From Smithella sp. SCADC (GTDB lineage Bacteria; Desulfobacterota; Syntrophia; Syntrophales; Smithellaceae): a stretch of 45,808 nt of DNA. Position 1 is the first letter of the stretch. The number at the start of each line of letters is the position of its first letter. Below, in pieces: positions 8,654-16,573 of the stretch. Where the stretch lies: contig JQDQ01000175.1 of the NCBI GenBank assembly GCA_000747625.2, forward strand, positions 1-45,808. The letters are read 5' to 3'. The notes beneath the pieces were generated by a model that saw only the letters and a list, made by a program, of their open reading frames with translations, did no database searches and had not been told where the DNA came from. The position numbers and the translations under genes are program-made.

Positions 8654-9322
8654 ATGGAAAAAAAGTCTATTGTAACTATCGATGGACCGGCAGGCGCCGG
8701 TAAAAGCACAATAAGCAAAATTCTGGCGCAGAATCTGGATTATATTTATCTTGATACAGGAGCTCTCTATCGCGCTCTTGCATATAAAGCGCTAAAGAAA
8801 AAAATATCTTTAGAAGATATTCCCGCCTTAACTGATCTGTGTTCCAGTACCGCCGTTGTCCTCAAAAAGATTGACGGCCGAATGAAAGTGTATGTGGATG
8901 GAGAGGATGTCGAGGAAAAAATCCGGACAGAAGAAGTAAGTATGGCTGCTTCTAAAATATCAACGTTTGCCGTGGTCCGTGAAAAATTGCTTAATCTGCA
9001 AAGAGAAGCCGGCGCTCACGGAGGCATTATCGCCGAAGGCAGAGACATGGGTTCAGTGGTTTTTCCACAGGCGGATTATAAGTTTTATCTTGATGCGCAG
9101 TTGGAGGAAAGAATAAGGAGGCGCTACAAAGAATTTCTGGGAAAAGGTGTCCTGGTTGAATATCAATCAGTTCAAAAAGACATGCTGGCAAGGGATAAAC
9201 AGGATAAACAGCGTAAGCTGGCGCCTTTAAAAGTTCCGGAAGGAGCTGTAATAATTGATTCGGATAATCTGTCTGTCGGGGGTGTGGTAGAGAAAATTAT
9301 TTCTTATATTTCGGTTAAATAA
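8654..9322 (+). CDS. cmk: Cytidylate kinase
   Basis: A 222-residue (d)CMP kinase. The P-loop IDGPAGAGKST is at residues 9-19, DTGALYRA near residue 35 binds the nucleotide, and GGIIAEGRDMGSVVFP near residue 130 is the family signature. ARDKQDKQR, near the C-terminus, is the LID region. It is followed by rpsA 110 bases downstream, as in E. coli, where cmk and rpsA are adjacent. The nearest minus-10-like sequence upstream is TATAAT at 8591-8596, without a good partner box. Confidence 0.95.
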   Translation: MEKKSIVTIDGPAGAGKSTISKILAQNLDYIYLDTGALYRALAYKALKKKISLEDIPALTDLCSSTAVVLKKIDGRMKVYVDGEDVEEKIRTEEVSMAASKISTFAVVREKLLNLQREAGAHGGIIAEGRDMGSVVFPQADYKFYLDAQLEERIRRRYKEFLGKGVLVEYQSVQKDMLARDKQDKQRKLAPLKVPEGAVIIDSDNLSVGGVVEKIISYISVK

Positions 9323-9358
9323 AATAAAAAAACATGAAAAAATATGCATGATTTTATG

Positions 9359-9387
9359 TTGATATTTAATATTCAGTGTGTTAAACT
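9359..9387 (+). promoter_or_regulatory. Probable sigma-70 promoter of rpsA
   Basis: TTGATA, 17 bases, TAAACT, ending 45 bases before the rpsA ATG. It lies in the very AT-rich cmk-rpsA gap. Confidence 0.45.
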
Positions 9388-9432
9388 TTAAAAATTAAAA
9401 GAGTTTCATAAAAAACAGGGGGTATTAGTTTA

Positions 9433-11196
9433 ATGGTTAACCATAACAACATGAACTTAACAAAAGAAAAGGAGATTGACGCGCACTCTTCAACCAAAAC
9501 TCAATCATCTCAACCCAAAGAAGACGGTATGGATTTTAAAGCTCTGTTTGAGCAGAGCCTTAATCAACTTCAGTATGGCGATATTGCCAGAGGTAAAGTT
9601 GTTCAGGTCAAAGATGATAGGGTGATGGTTGATGTTGGTTGGAAAACTGAAGGTTACATTCCCGCCACAGAGCTGAAAGACGCGCAAGGAAATATGAATA
9701 TTTCAGTTGGCGATGAAATAGATGTATTTATTGACAAGAGAGATTCTGAAGGCAGTTTAGTTTTATCAAAAGACAAGGCATCCAAATTAAAAATTTGGGA
9801 AGATATTAAAAATGCCTGTGAAAATAATATTCTGATAGAAGGTGTTGTTGTTGAAAAAGTTAAAGGTGGTCTTTCGGTTGATATCGGGATTACCGCCTTC
9901 CTTCCCGGTTCTCAGATAGATGTCCGTCCAGTTAAAGATTTAGATAAATTTGTCGGACAAACCATGGATTTCAACGTTTTAAAATATGACCGAAAACGCA
10001 ATAATGTAGTTTTGTCTCGCCGTTCGATAGTGGCTTTGGAAAGAGAAGCGGAAAAGAAAGATATTTTAAAATCCATTCAGGAAGGCAACGTTGTAGAAGG
10101 TGTGATAAAAAATATCACCGATTACGGTGTTTTTATTGATTTGGGAGGCATTGACGGATTGCTTCATGTTACAGATATTTCCTGGGGCAGAATTGCCAAG
10201 CCTTCGGAAAATTTCCGTAAGGGTGAAAAGATTCACACCAAAGTTCTTTCCTTTGATGCCGAAAAAGAGAGGGTTTCTTTAGGTCTTAAACAGTTGATGG
10301 ATAATCCATGGGAGAAAATCACAGAGAGATACCCGGTAGGTTCCATTGTCGAAGGCAAGGCTGTAAATTTAACGGACTACGGGGTTTTTGTGGAATTGGA
10401 ATCGGGCGTTGAAGGACTGGTACATATATCAGAAATGTACTGGACCAGGGAGATTAAACATCCGTCAAAAGTATTAAGTATAGGAGAAACGATAAAGGTT
10501 ATGGTTTTAGAGGTAAATCCGGAAACCAAGCGGGTTTCTCTAAGTTTAAAACAAACAACTCCAAATCCATGGGAGAAACTTAAAGAAAAGTATCCGGTCG
10601 GAACAATTGTTAAGGGTGTTGTCAGGAATATTACTAATTTTGGAGTTTTTGTAGGGATTGAAGAAAAGATCGACGGATTAATTCATGTATCTGATATTTC
10701 ATGGAAACACAGGGTAACTCATCCTTCTGAATTTTTTAAGAAAGGTCAGGAAATTGAGGCAGTAGTATTGAATGTGGATGTAGAAAACGAAAAATTTTCT
10801 CTGGGTATAAAACAGATTGAAAAAAATCCCTGGGATGATTTATCCCAAAGATATGCTCTTGGCAGCACTGTAACTGGTAAAATAACAAACTTTACAGATT
10901 TCGGAATTTTTATGGAAATTGAAGAAGGGATTGAAGGACTTGTCCATATTTCCGAAATAAGTCAAAAGCGGGTAAAGACTTCATCGGAACTTTATTCTAT
11001 AGGAGACACTGTATCCGCAGTGGTCAAGAGTATTGATCCTAAATCTAAAAAAATCAGATTAAGTATAAAAGAACTGGAAGCTCCGGCGCCAGCCCCGACA
11101 TCCAATCAATATATTAACAATACAGAAAATATAGGATCTAATCTTAGTCAGGCGCTGGCAGATGTAAAAATTAACAATTCACAAAAAGGTGAATAA
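9433..11196 (+). CDS. rpsA: 30S ribosomal protein S1
   Basis: A 587-residue RNA-binding ribosomal protein that helps mRNAs enter the 30S subunit. Six S1/OB repeats can be followed from about residue 50 to 560. The last four have the typical pattern G-x-V-x-x-x-T-x-F/Y-G-V/I-F, then EGLVH, HISE or HVSD, and close with SLGLKQ or SLSLKQ. Repeats 3-5 are joined by NPWEK or NPWDD linkers. The N-terminal 40 residues are polar and less conserved. GGGGG lies eight bases before the ATG. Only three bases separate its stop from sppA, so the two are co-transcribed. Confidence 0.97.
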   Translation: MVNHNNMNLTKEKEIDAHSSTKTQSSQPKEDGMDFKALFEQSLNQLQYGDIARGKVVQVKDDRVMVDVGWKTEGYIPATELKDAQGNMNISVGDEIDVFIDKRDSEGSLVLSKDKASKLKIWEDIKNACENNILIEGVVVEKVKGGLSVDIGITAFLPGSQIDVRPVKDLDKFVGQTMDFNVLKYDRKRNNVVLSRRSIVALEREAEKKDILKSIQEGNVVEGVIKNITDYGVFIDLGGIDGLLHVTDISWGRIAKPSENFRKGEKIHTKVLSFDAEKERVSLGLKQLMDNPWEKITERYPVGSIVEGKAVNLTDYGVFVELESGVEGLVHISEMYWTREIKHPSKVLSIGETIKVMVLEVNPETKRVSLSLKQTTPNPWEKLKEKYPVGTIVKGVVRNITNFGVFVGIEEKIDGLIHVSDISWKHRVTHPSEFFKKGQEIEAVVLNVDVENEKFSLGIKQIEKNPWDDLSQRYALGSTVTGKITNFTDFGIFMEIEEGIEGLVHISEISQKRVKTSSELYSIGDTVSAVVKSIDPKSKKIRLSIKELEAPAPAPTSNQYINNTENIGSNLSQALADVKINNSQKGE

Positions 11197-11199
11197 CGA

Positions 11200-12096
11200 A
11201 TGAGAAAACATCCCGTAATGTTTGGAATGCTCATACTTCTTATTCTGGGTGTCTCGTCTTACTTTTTTTTCTATAAAGCCGGTTTGTATTCAGGCAAAAA
11301 TAAAAGTTTTTCTTTGAAAGATAAGATAGGCGTTGTTCATGTCGACGGTGTAATTACGGATTCCATACCCATAACCGAGCAATTGGATGAGTTTGGCAAT
11401 GATGATTCCATCGTTGCCGTAGTTTTAAGGGTGGATTCTCCCGGCGGCGGCGTAGCCGCCTCACAGGAAATTTACGATGCTGTGATTGAACTCAAGAAAA
11501 AGAAAAAAGTTGTTGCCTCTATGGGTTCGGTTGCCGCCTCAGGCGGATTGCTTATAGCCTGCTCGGCGGATAAAATTGTAGCCAATCCCGGCACAATTAC
11601 TGGAAGTATTTCAGCAATTATGCAGTTTGCCAATTTTGAAGGACTGCTTAAAAAAGTTGGAGTAAAATCTTCAGTAGTAAAAAGCGGCCAGTATAAGGAT
11701 ATCGGTTCTCCATTGAGAAAGATGACTCCTGAGGAAAAAGTGATTGTTCAGGATCTGGTTGATGATATTTACAATCAATTTATTGACGTAATTGTAAAGG
11801 AGAGGAAACTTACCAGAGAGAAGGTTATCGAAATTGCCGATGGCCGTGTATTTTCCGGCCGCAGGGCGAAAGAACTGGGACTGGTGGATTATCTTGGCGA
11901 CATGACGTTTGCGGCTAAACTGGCAGGTAAGATGGCGGGAAGAACAGGCGAGTACGAATTGGTTTATCCCGGTAAAAAACGTTTCTCCATGTTTGATTAT
12001 TTTCTGGAAAATGCGGCAAGTAAAATAAGCAGTTCTTTTAAAGAGAAGATGGAAAGCACGAGCGGGTTAAACTATATATATTATCCGGGAAGATAA
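11200..12096 (+). CDS. sppA: Signal peptide peptidase SppA, S49 family
   Basis: A 298-residue membrane-anchored serine protease that clears cleaved signal peptides. A single membrane segment covers about residues 7-26. The S49 domain follows, with VDSPGGGV, then the catalytic serine in SVAASGG (around residue 110) and the general-base lysine in KSGQYKDIGSP (around residue 165). The short form is half the size of E. coli SppA, as is normal outside enterobacteria. The gene begins four bases after rpsA and its ribosome site (AAGGTGA) lies in the rpsA tail, which implies translational coupling. Confidence 0.93.
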   Translation: MRKHPVMFGMLILLILGVSSYFFFYKAGLYSGKNKSFSLKDKIGVVHVDGVITDSIPITEQLDEFGNDDSIVAVVLRVDSPGGGVAASQEIYDAVIELKKKKKVVASMGSVAASGGLLIACSADKIVANPGTITGSISAIMQFANFEGLLKKVGVKSSVVKSGQYKDIGSPLRKMTPEEKVIVQDLVDDIYNQFIDVIVKERKLTREKVIEIADGRVFSGRRAKELGLVDYLGDMTFAAKLAGKMAGRTGEYELVYPGKKRFSMFDYFLENAASKISSSFKEKMESTSGLNYIYYPGR

Positions 12097-12106
12097 AGTA
12101 AATTTT

Positions 12107-12391
12107 ATGACGAAAAACGATTTAATTAAAAAATTACAGGAAGAGTTGAAATCTTATTCCCTTCAGGATGTAACTTGTATAGTAAACATAATATTCGATT
12201 CTATGACGGATGCAATAAAACGCGGAGAACGTATTGAGTTAAGAGGTTTTGGCAGTTTTGAAGTTAGAGAACGAAAACCGCGTATGGGCCGAAATCCGAA
12301 ATCCGGTGCTGAAGTAAAATTAGAAGAAAGAAAAGTGCCTTTTTTTAAGACCGGCAAAGAATTGCGATTAATGGTAAATAACAAAAAATGA
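12107..12391 (+). CDS. ihfB: Integration host factor beta-type / HU-family DNA-binding protein
   Basis: A 94-residue DNA-bending protein of the HU/IHF family. It shows the signature GRNPKSGAEV at the tip of the DNA-clasping arm, preceded by RGFGSFEVRERKPRMG. The position downstream of rpsA matches the proteobacterial order cmk-rpsA-ihfB, which is why I choose IHF beta over HU. Its last four bases overlap the enoyl-CoA hydratase start (ATGA), so the two are translationally linked. Confidence 0.88.
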   Translation: MTKNDLIKKLQEELKSYSLQDVTCIVNIIFDSMTDAIKRGERIELRGFGSFEVRERKPRMGRNPKSGAEVKLEERKVPFFKTGKELRLMVNNKK

Positions 12392-13164
12392 CGTATCAAT
12401 CAATAATTGTTGAAAAGAAAAAAGGGTACGCTGTAGTCAAATTAAATCGTCCTCACGAAATGAACGCGATTTCTAAAACGATGAGGCAGGAATTATATAC
12501 GGTTTTTGTTGATCTGGAGGTTGATTCGGAGGTTAAAGCGATAGTCCTTACCGGTGGAGAATATGTTTTTTCAGCCGGCATGGATATAAAAGAAATGTCT
12601 AACCTGCCTAATGAGGAAGGCGATGAATTTCTTGAATCAATGATGAAGTATTTAAAAAAGATTTATTCTTATAAAAAACCAATAATTGCGGCTGTAGGTG
12701 GTATTGCTTTAGGCGGGGGATTTAATCTGGTAACTATTTGTGATCTTGTTGTTGCCTCCGAAAGCGCGATCTTTTGTCATCCCGAATTACAATTTGGATT
12801 TAATCCGTTTTTTTATCCTTTGAGTCAGATTGTCGGTATCATAAAAGCCAAAGAAATAGTAATGCTGGGAGAGCCTATCGGCGCTAATGAAGCCTTGAAG
12901 ATCGGATTAGTGAATAAAGTTGCGCTACCGGAGGAGTTTATGAAGGTGGCGGAAAATATGGCTGAAACATTGGCGAAACGTTCGGTTAAGGCTTTGGAAG
13001 AATTAAGAAATATTTGTTCTATCGTTCCACGCATGGATAAAATGGCTGCGATGGATATAGAATCGTCGATATGCGCATTGCTTTTTGCACGAGATGAGCG
13101 CAAAGCTCAAATGCGGGAAGTAATATCTCTGAAAAAATCCCGCAAGAAAGGTAATAAGAGATAA
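12388..13164 (+). CDS. Enoyl-CoA hydratase/isomerase family protein
   Basis: A 258-residue crotonase-fold enzyme. The oxyanion-hole segments are FSAGMDIKEM (near residue 52) and ALGGGFNLVTICDLVVAS (near residue 105). The second segment carries N and T where hydratases often have a catalytic glutamate nearby, so the exact reaction (hydration, isomerisation or another crotonase reaction) is not certain. It overlaps ihfB by four bases. Its final 17 bases are part of the perfect 112-base repeat also found at the window end. Its role in beta-oxidation or amino-acid breakdown cannot be told from its neighbours. Confidence 0.88.
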   Translation: MTYQSIIVEKKKGYAVVKLNRPHEMNAISKTMRQELYTVFVDLEVDSEVKAIVLTGGEYVFSAGMDIKEMSNLPNEEGDEFLESMMKYLKKIYSYKKPIIAAVGGIALGGGFNLVTICDLVVASESAIFCHPELQFGFNPFFYPLSQIVGIIKAKEIVMLGEPIGANEALKIGLVNKVALPEEFMKVAENMAETLAKRSVKALEELRNICSIVPRMDKMAAMDIESSICALLFARDERKAQMREVISLKKSRKKGNKR

Positions 13165-13259
13165 ATCTATAAATTATCCCAATCATTTCCCTGTGTGGCA
13201 AAGTCTTTAAGCTGGTCTCTTCTTTTCTTATGCTGAAGTTTTTTTAGGGCTTTGGCCTC
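13148..13259 (-). repeat. 112-base perfect repeat, copy A (inverted relative to 45697-45808)
   Basis: Reverse-complement reading matches the last 112 bases of the window without a mismatch. The repeat includes the last 17 bases of the enoyl-CoA hydratase gene, the intergenic bases and the last 30 codons of the zinc-ribbon ORF. Identity stops exactly at 13260 (T versus C in the other copy, read on the minus strand). Confidence 0.95.
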
Positions 13260-13424
13260 AGGTTTGACCGGTTCTGACGGTAAATCTTTCTCCGGCTTCA
13301 TCAGAGCATTTTCCTGAAAATAAACGTGTCCACAGCGGCTGCACCGGAGCCACACACCGGCGCCATGCATCAAATTATCATCAAATCTAAATTTTGTCCG
13401 GCATTGCCTACACTGAATTATCAT
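13167..13424 (-). CDS. MJ0042-type zinc-ribbon protein with an anomalous sigma-like tail
   Basis: An 85-residue ORF. The N-terminal 40 residues form an MJ0042-type zinc ribbon with C5-x2-C8 and C28-x2-C31, found in regulators and membrane-linked proteins of delta-type bacteria. From E56 onward the sequence is identical to the end of the sigma-region-4-like protein at 45505-45789. This tail is natural after an RQI sequence in a sigma domain but odd after PVKP here. The real protein is therefore probably longer or different at its C-terminus, and the join may be an assembly error. A good ribosome site (AGAGGAG) and the 15-base gap after hpt support the N-terminal half as a real gene in the hpt operon. 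Confidence 0.6.
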   Translation of the reverse strand: MIIQCRQCRTKFRFDDNLMHGAGVWLRCSRCGHVYFQENALMKPEKDLPSEPVKPEAKALKKLQHKKRRDQLKDFATQGNDWDNL

Positions 13425-13439
13425 TCCCTCTCCTCTTGT

Positions 13440-13964
13440 TTACTGCTCAATTATATAAACGTCAGGGAAAAAACGGAACTGTTCATCGAAATCCAATCCA
13501 TAACCTACCACAAATCCGTCATCAATGGTGAAACCGGCATAGTCAGCTTCAAAGGATACTTTTCTTCTCTTGCGCTTATCTAAGAAAACGCAAATTTTCA
13601 GCGAATGAGGACTTCTTTCTTTAAACCAATTAACAAGATATTGCAACGTCAGACCACTGTCCACGATGTCTTCGACAATCAAAATATCCCGGCCTTTTAT
13701 TGAAGTTTCAATATCTTTTGTCATCACTACTTTACCTGAACTTTCAGAACCTGCGCCATAACTCGCTACCCTGACAAAATCGACCTTACAAGGAACGCTG
13801 AGTTCCCGAACTAAATCAGCCATAAAAATGAATGCACCCTTAAGAATACCGATAACGACTAATTCACGTCCGGCGTAATCCTTGGATATTTGAGAAGCTA
13901 TTTCTCTTACCCGTTTTTGAATTTCATCACGGGAGAAAAGAATTTGTTTTGATATTTGATCCAT
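13440..13964 (-). CDS. hpt: Hypoxanthine phosphoribosyltransferase
   Basis: A 174-residue purine salvage enzyme that joins PRPP to hypoxanthine or guanine. The PRPP-binding motif is ILIVEDIVDSGLTL near residues 93-106, and ILKGAFIFMADLVREL near residue 45 is the preceding phosphate loop. YGLDFDEQFR near the end is the purine-binding tail. The length is normal for the bacterial Hpt family. A promoter candidate lies at 13985-14013. The zinc-ribbon gene follows after 15 bases. Confidence 0.95.
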   Translation of the reverse strand: MDQISKQILFSRDEIQKRVREIASQISKDYAGRELVVIGILKGAFIFMADLVRELSVPCKVDFVRVASYGAGSESSGKVVMTKDIETSIKGRDILIVEDIVDSGLTLQYLVNWFKERSPHSLKICVFLDKRKRRKVSFEADYAGFTIDDGFVVGYGLDFDEQFRFFPDVYIIEQ

Positions 13965-13984
13965 TTATAAAGCCTCTAAATTAA

Positions 13985-14013
13985 ATAATATCTCTTTGAA
14001 AACTGACTCACAA
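13985..14013 (-). promoter_or_regulatory. Probable sigma-70 promoter of hpt
   Basis: Minus strand: TTGTGA, 17 bases, TATTAT, with the minus-10 box ending 20 bases before the hpt ATG. Confidence 0.45.
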
Positions 14014-14132
14014 CATTTCTAAATAAAAGATGAAGCCGGCAATCACGATGAATCGGGACCAACAAAAATAGCGCTTTGGTTTAGAATTTATGTAACACTA
14101 GTCAAAGTGATTGTAATATGTCAATAAAAAAA

Positions 14133-14948
14133 TTAAACCCCACTCTTATAAACAGAAACGAATTTTTCAATATTCGACCAGATCATCATCTCCGCCTCAT
14201 CAATTTCCTCAGTATTTTTAAATGAAGAAGACAGACTCAAAAAAACAGCATTCAGCGGCGATACTTCCCGGCCAAACTTTGCGTAGTCAATATAACTGAT
14301 CATGTATTGCGATCCGTCAAAGTAATATTTACCCAACCGGTTTGTTTCCAGCGAACGAAACGGCCAGGTAAGTTTCCAGTTAAAATATTCCAGCGCAATA
14401 TTTTTTAAAGATACATTATCGAATACTTCCGGTTTAAGTTCATTGCCGATTCTATCAGCAATCAAACGGAAGTACTGGGTAACCAGATCAATATCGGTCA
14501 AAACGAGACCGTAAAGGTACCAGTCATCAATTATCTTTATCAGAATTTTAGATTGAGACTGGGGAATAAAATGATGGCTGGGGCAAAAATGACCGGCACA
14601 AAGTTCCTGTCCGTAAAATGAACAAGCACGTAAATCGAGGCCGGAATTTTGCTCCGGATGTAAAAGACAGCCTACTTTCTTTTCTTCGTTGTCCAGAAAA
14701 CCAAGGTATTCGCAGCAATAAATTACTTCATATCTCTTTTTAAAATCCTCGGCAGCAAATGTTTCTTTGGCGTATAGCGCAACATCGTCCGGATTCTTTA
14801 CAAGTTTTTGGAAACGTTTGGTGCGCAAACGCAACCGCTGCTCAAGAGACGAGCGGGAGCTGTCCACATAATTGTAGAGACCGCAGCAGGCGCCACAGGA
14901 TTTTCTTTCATCCGGCTGGCAAAGGATGATAAATTTTGAATCAGACAT
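14133..14948 (-). CDS. Cysteine-rich protein of unknown function downstream of purU
   Basis: A 271-residue protein that I do not recognise with confidence. The N-terminus has C10 and then CGACC (C18, C21, C22), resembling the CxxCxxCC proteins of the YkgJ type that may chelate iron or zinc. More cysteines follow (CCEYLGF, GCLLHP, ACSFYGQELCAGHFCPSHHF), enough for a metal cluster. The second half lacks cysteines and is probably helical. I chose the ATG at 14948 because it lies ten bases after the purU stop; longer starts run back into purU. The tight spacing suggests co-transcription with purU. The function is unknown. Confidence 0.7.
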   Translation of the reverse strand: MSDSKFIILCQPDERKSCGACCGLYNYVDSSRSSLEQRLRLRTKRFQKLVKNPDDVALYAKETFAAEDFKKRYEVIYCCEYLGFLDNEEKKVGCLLHPEQNSGLDLRACSFYGQELCAGHFCPSHHFIPQSQSKILIKIIDDWYLYGLVLTDIDLVTQYFRLIADRIGNELKPEVFDNVSLKNIALEYFNWKLTWPFRSLETNRLGKYYFDGSQYMISYIDYAKFGREVSPLNAVFLSLSSSFKNTEEIDEAEMMIWSNIEKFVSVYKSGV

Positions 14949-14958
14949 ATATTTGGGG

Positions 14959-15816
14959 TTATTCAAACACAATGGTTTTTGATCCATAAACGAGTATTCT
15001 ATTTTCCAGATGCAAACGCAAAGCACGCGCCAGCACAATTCTTTCCAAATCCTTACTCTTTCTCTGAATAGCATCAACAGCGTCACTGTGACTGATCTTG
15101 ATCACGTCCTGAGCGATAATAGGTCCTTCGTCCAGTTGCGCCGTCACATAATGGCCGGTTGCTCCGATAATTTTCACACCACGGTTATAGGCCTGCTGAT
15201 AAGGATTGCCTCCGGCAAACGCGGGCAAGAAGGAATGATGGATATTGATTATTTTATCAGGATAATATTTAAGGAAATTCCCGCTGAGAACCTGCATGTA
15301 ACGCGCCAGAACCACCAGATCAATATTCATCTCCCGCAGAAGTTTCAATTCTTTAGCTTCCTGTTGTTTCTTGTTCTTATCCGTGATGGGAAAGTGGAAA
15401 AATTTCAGTCCGAATTGTTCCACCAGATCGCGGGCATCCGCATGATTACTGATTACCGCTTCAACGTCAGACGCCAGCTCTCCCATATGCCGGCGCAAAA
15501 TAAGATCATGCAGGCAATGGAGATGTTTAGAGACAAAAATCGCCGTCCGCGGCATATAATCCGTAAAATGCAAATCCCATTTCATTTTAAATTGTTTAGC
15601 CAACGGCGCAAAAGCAGCGGAAATTTCATCACGGCCAAGAGCGAATCCGTTGAGTTCCCATTCGATCCGCATAAAGAAAAGTTTGTCTGTTTTGGATGTA
15701 TATTGATCGGCATGGACAATATTGCCATTGCGACGAAAAATAAAATCGGAAATTTTGGCGACAATCCCCTTGCTATCGGCACAGGACAAAAGTAAAATGG
15801 CATTGACATCGCTCAT
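14959..15816 (-). CDS. purU: Formyltetrahydrofolate deformylase
   Basis: A 285-residue enzyme that hydrolyses 10-formyltetrahydrofolate to formate and tetrahydrofolate. The N-terminal ACT-like domain (about residues 1-85) begins LLLSCADSKGIVAKI. The catalytic formyltransferase domain follows, with NIHHSFLPAF (active-site Asn and His) and GATGHYVTAQLDEGPIIAQ (active-site Asp). In anaerobes with a one-carbon pathway it balances the formate and folate pools. A promoter candidate and an 8-bp palindrome lie just upstream. Confidence 0.95.
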   Translation of the reverse strand: MSDVNAILLLSCADSKGIVAKISDFIFRRNGNIVHADQYTSKTDKLFFMRIEWELNGFALGRDEISAAFAPLAKQFKMKWDLHFTDYMPRTAIFVSKHLHCLHDLILRRHMGELASDVEAVISNHADARDLVEQFGLKFFHFPITDKNKKQQEAKELKLLREMNIDLVVLARYMQVLSGNFLKYYPDKIINIHHSFLPAFAGGNPYQQAYNRGVKIIGATGHYVTAQLDEGPIIAQDVIKISHSDAVDAIQRKSKDLERIVLARALRLHLENRILVYGSKTIVFE

Positions 15817-15884
15817 AAAACGGTTTCACCTTCGTTGTTTTTTAGCTTGTAGTACGGCATTAAAACATTATTACTGGATTTCCG

Positions 15885-15913
15885 CATATATTGTTGTTAA
15901 TTCGCAGTAACAA
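15885..15913 (-). promoter_or_regulatory. Probable sigma-70 promoter of purU with overlapping palindrome
   Basis: Minus strand: TTGTTA, 17 bases, TATATG, about 68 bases before the ATG. An inverted repeat (TGTTGTTA at 15892-15899, TAACAACA at 15908-15915) overlaps the spacer and the minus-35 box, which is where a repressor would bind. It does not match the PurR consensus. Confidence 0.4.
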
Positions 15914-15916
15914 CAT

Positions 15917-16005
15917 TTCACCCTCCCTCAATCCCTCCCCTCAAGGGCGGGAAGCTTACCAGCTACTCTCCCCCTCCCTCGATGGGAGGGGCCAGGGGAG
16001 GGTGA
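15917..16005. repeat. GC-rich inverted repeat upstream of purU
   Basis: The left arm (15917-15952) reads TTCACCCTCCC then CCCTCCC. The right arm (15972-16005), read backwards, gives TTCACCCTCCC then CCCTCCCAT. The arms differ by short substitutions. The surrounding 325-base purU-to-16142 gap shows no coding frame apart from this element and the purU promoter. It resembles other palindromic intergenic repeats in the window in shape, not in sequence. Confidence 0.55.
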
Positions 16006-16141
16006 ATGACACCGTTTAAGTATTTAGTTGCCGGAGCAATAAATATAGGAATATCATATAAGAGGATTAGAGTTGCAGGTCAAGCTTAAAAATGCTAAGG
16101 GCTATATCCTCAAATAAAACAACATTTAAAATCGGAAGCAA

Positions 16142-16540
16142 ATGAATTTAATTGAAGAACTAAAATTAGCCAATGGATTGATTTTAAAGATTTTTGATTT
16201 ATCACGCACCATAGCCGCCGACACGGTTAAGGTGGAAATTTCTTTTCAAACGAAAATTTATCTGAAAGAATCTTATTTTACGGACGCTCAGGATTATGAT
16301 CAGGTAAAAAATACCATGGGCGATGAACTTGCCTACGAACATAAACTGGAGCGGTCTTTTGTGCCTCAGAAAAATGAAGATACTGTCCGTGATGATTTAA
16401 TCAACACATTCAAAAGTAATTCTCTGGATTATCTTGCCGCCGTCAATTTTCCCAAAAAGATGGCGATGTCCATACTTAAAGATATCAAAAAGAATCCTTA
16501 CAAATATCACCCTCATATTTACTCCGATTCAGAAGAATAG
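16142..16540 (+). CDS. Conserved-looking hypothetical protein
   Basis: A 132-residue acidic/polar protein starting MNLIEELKLANGLILKIFDLSR. No known motif, membrane segment or cysteine cluster is visible. The composition suggests a soluble alpha/beta fold with a helical C-terminal half (residues 85-120). A weak ribosome site (GGAAG) precedes the ATG. The gene ends 33 bases before the radical SAM gene on the same strand, so the pair is probably co-transcribed. I cannot assign a function. Confidence 0.65.
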   Translation: MNLIEELKLANGLILKIFDLSRTIAADTVKVEISFQTKIYLKESYFTDAQDYDQVKNTMGDELAYEHKLERSFVPQKNEDTVRDDLINTFKSNSLDYLAAVNFPKKMAMSILKDIKKNPYKYHPHIYSDSEE

Positions 16541-16573
16541 TTTGACGGCTTGATTATAATCCGAAGGTAAATT

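Noticed and set aside
14948-15086. Longer N-terminus of the cysteine-rich protein reaching into purU
   Set aside because: It would overlap the conserved purU C-terminus and has no ribosome site; the ATG at 14948 fits the gene spacing.
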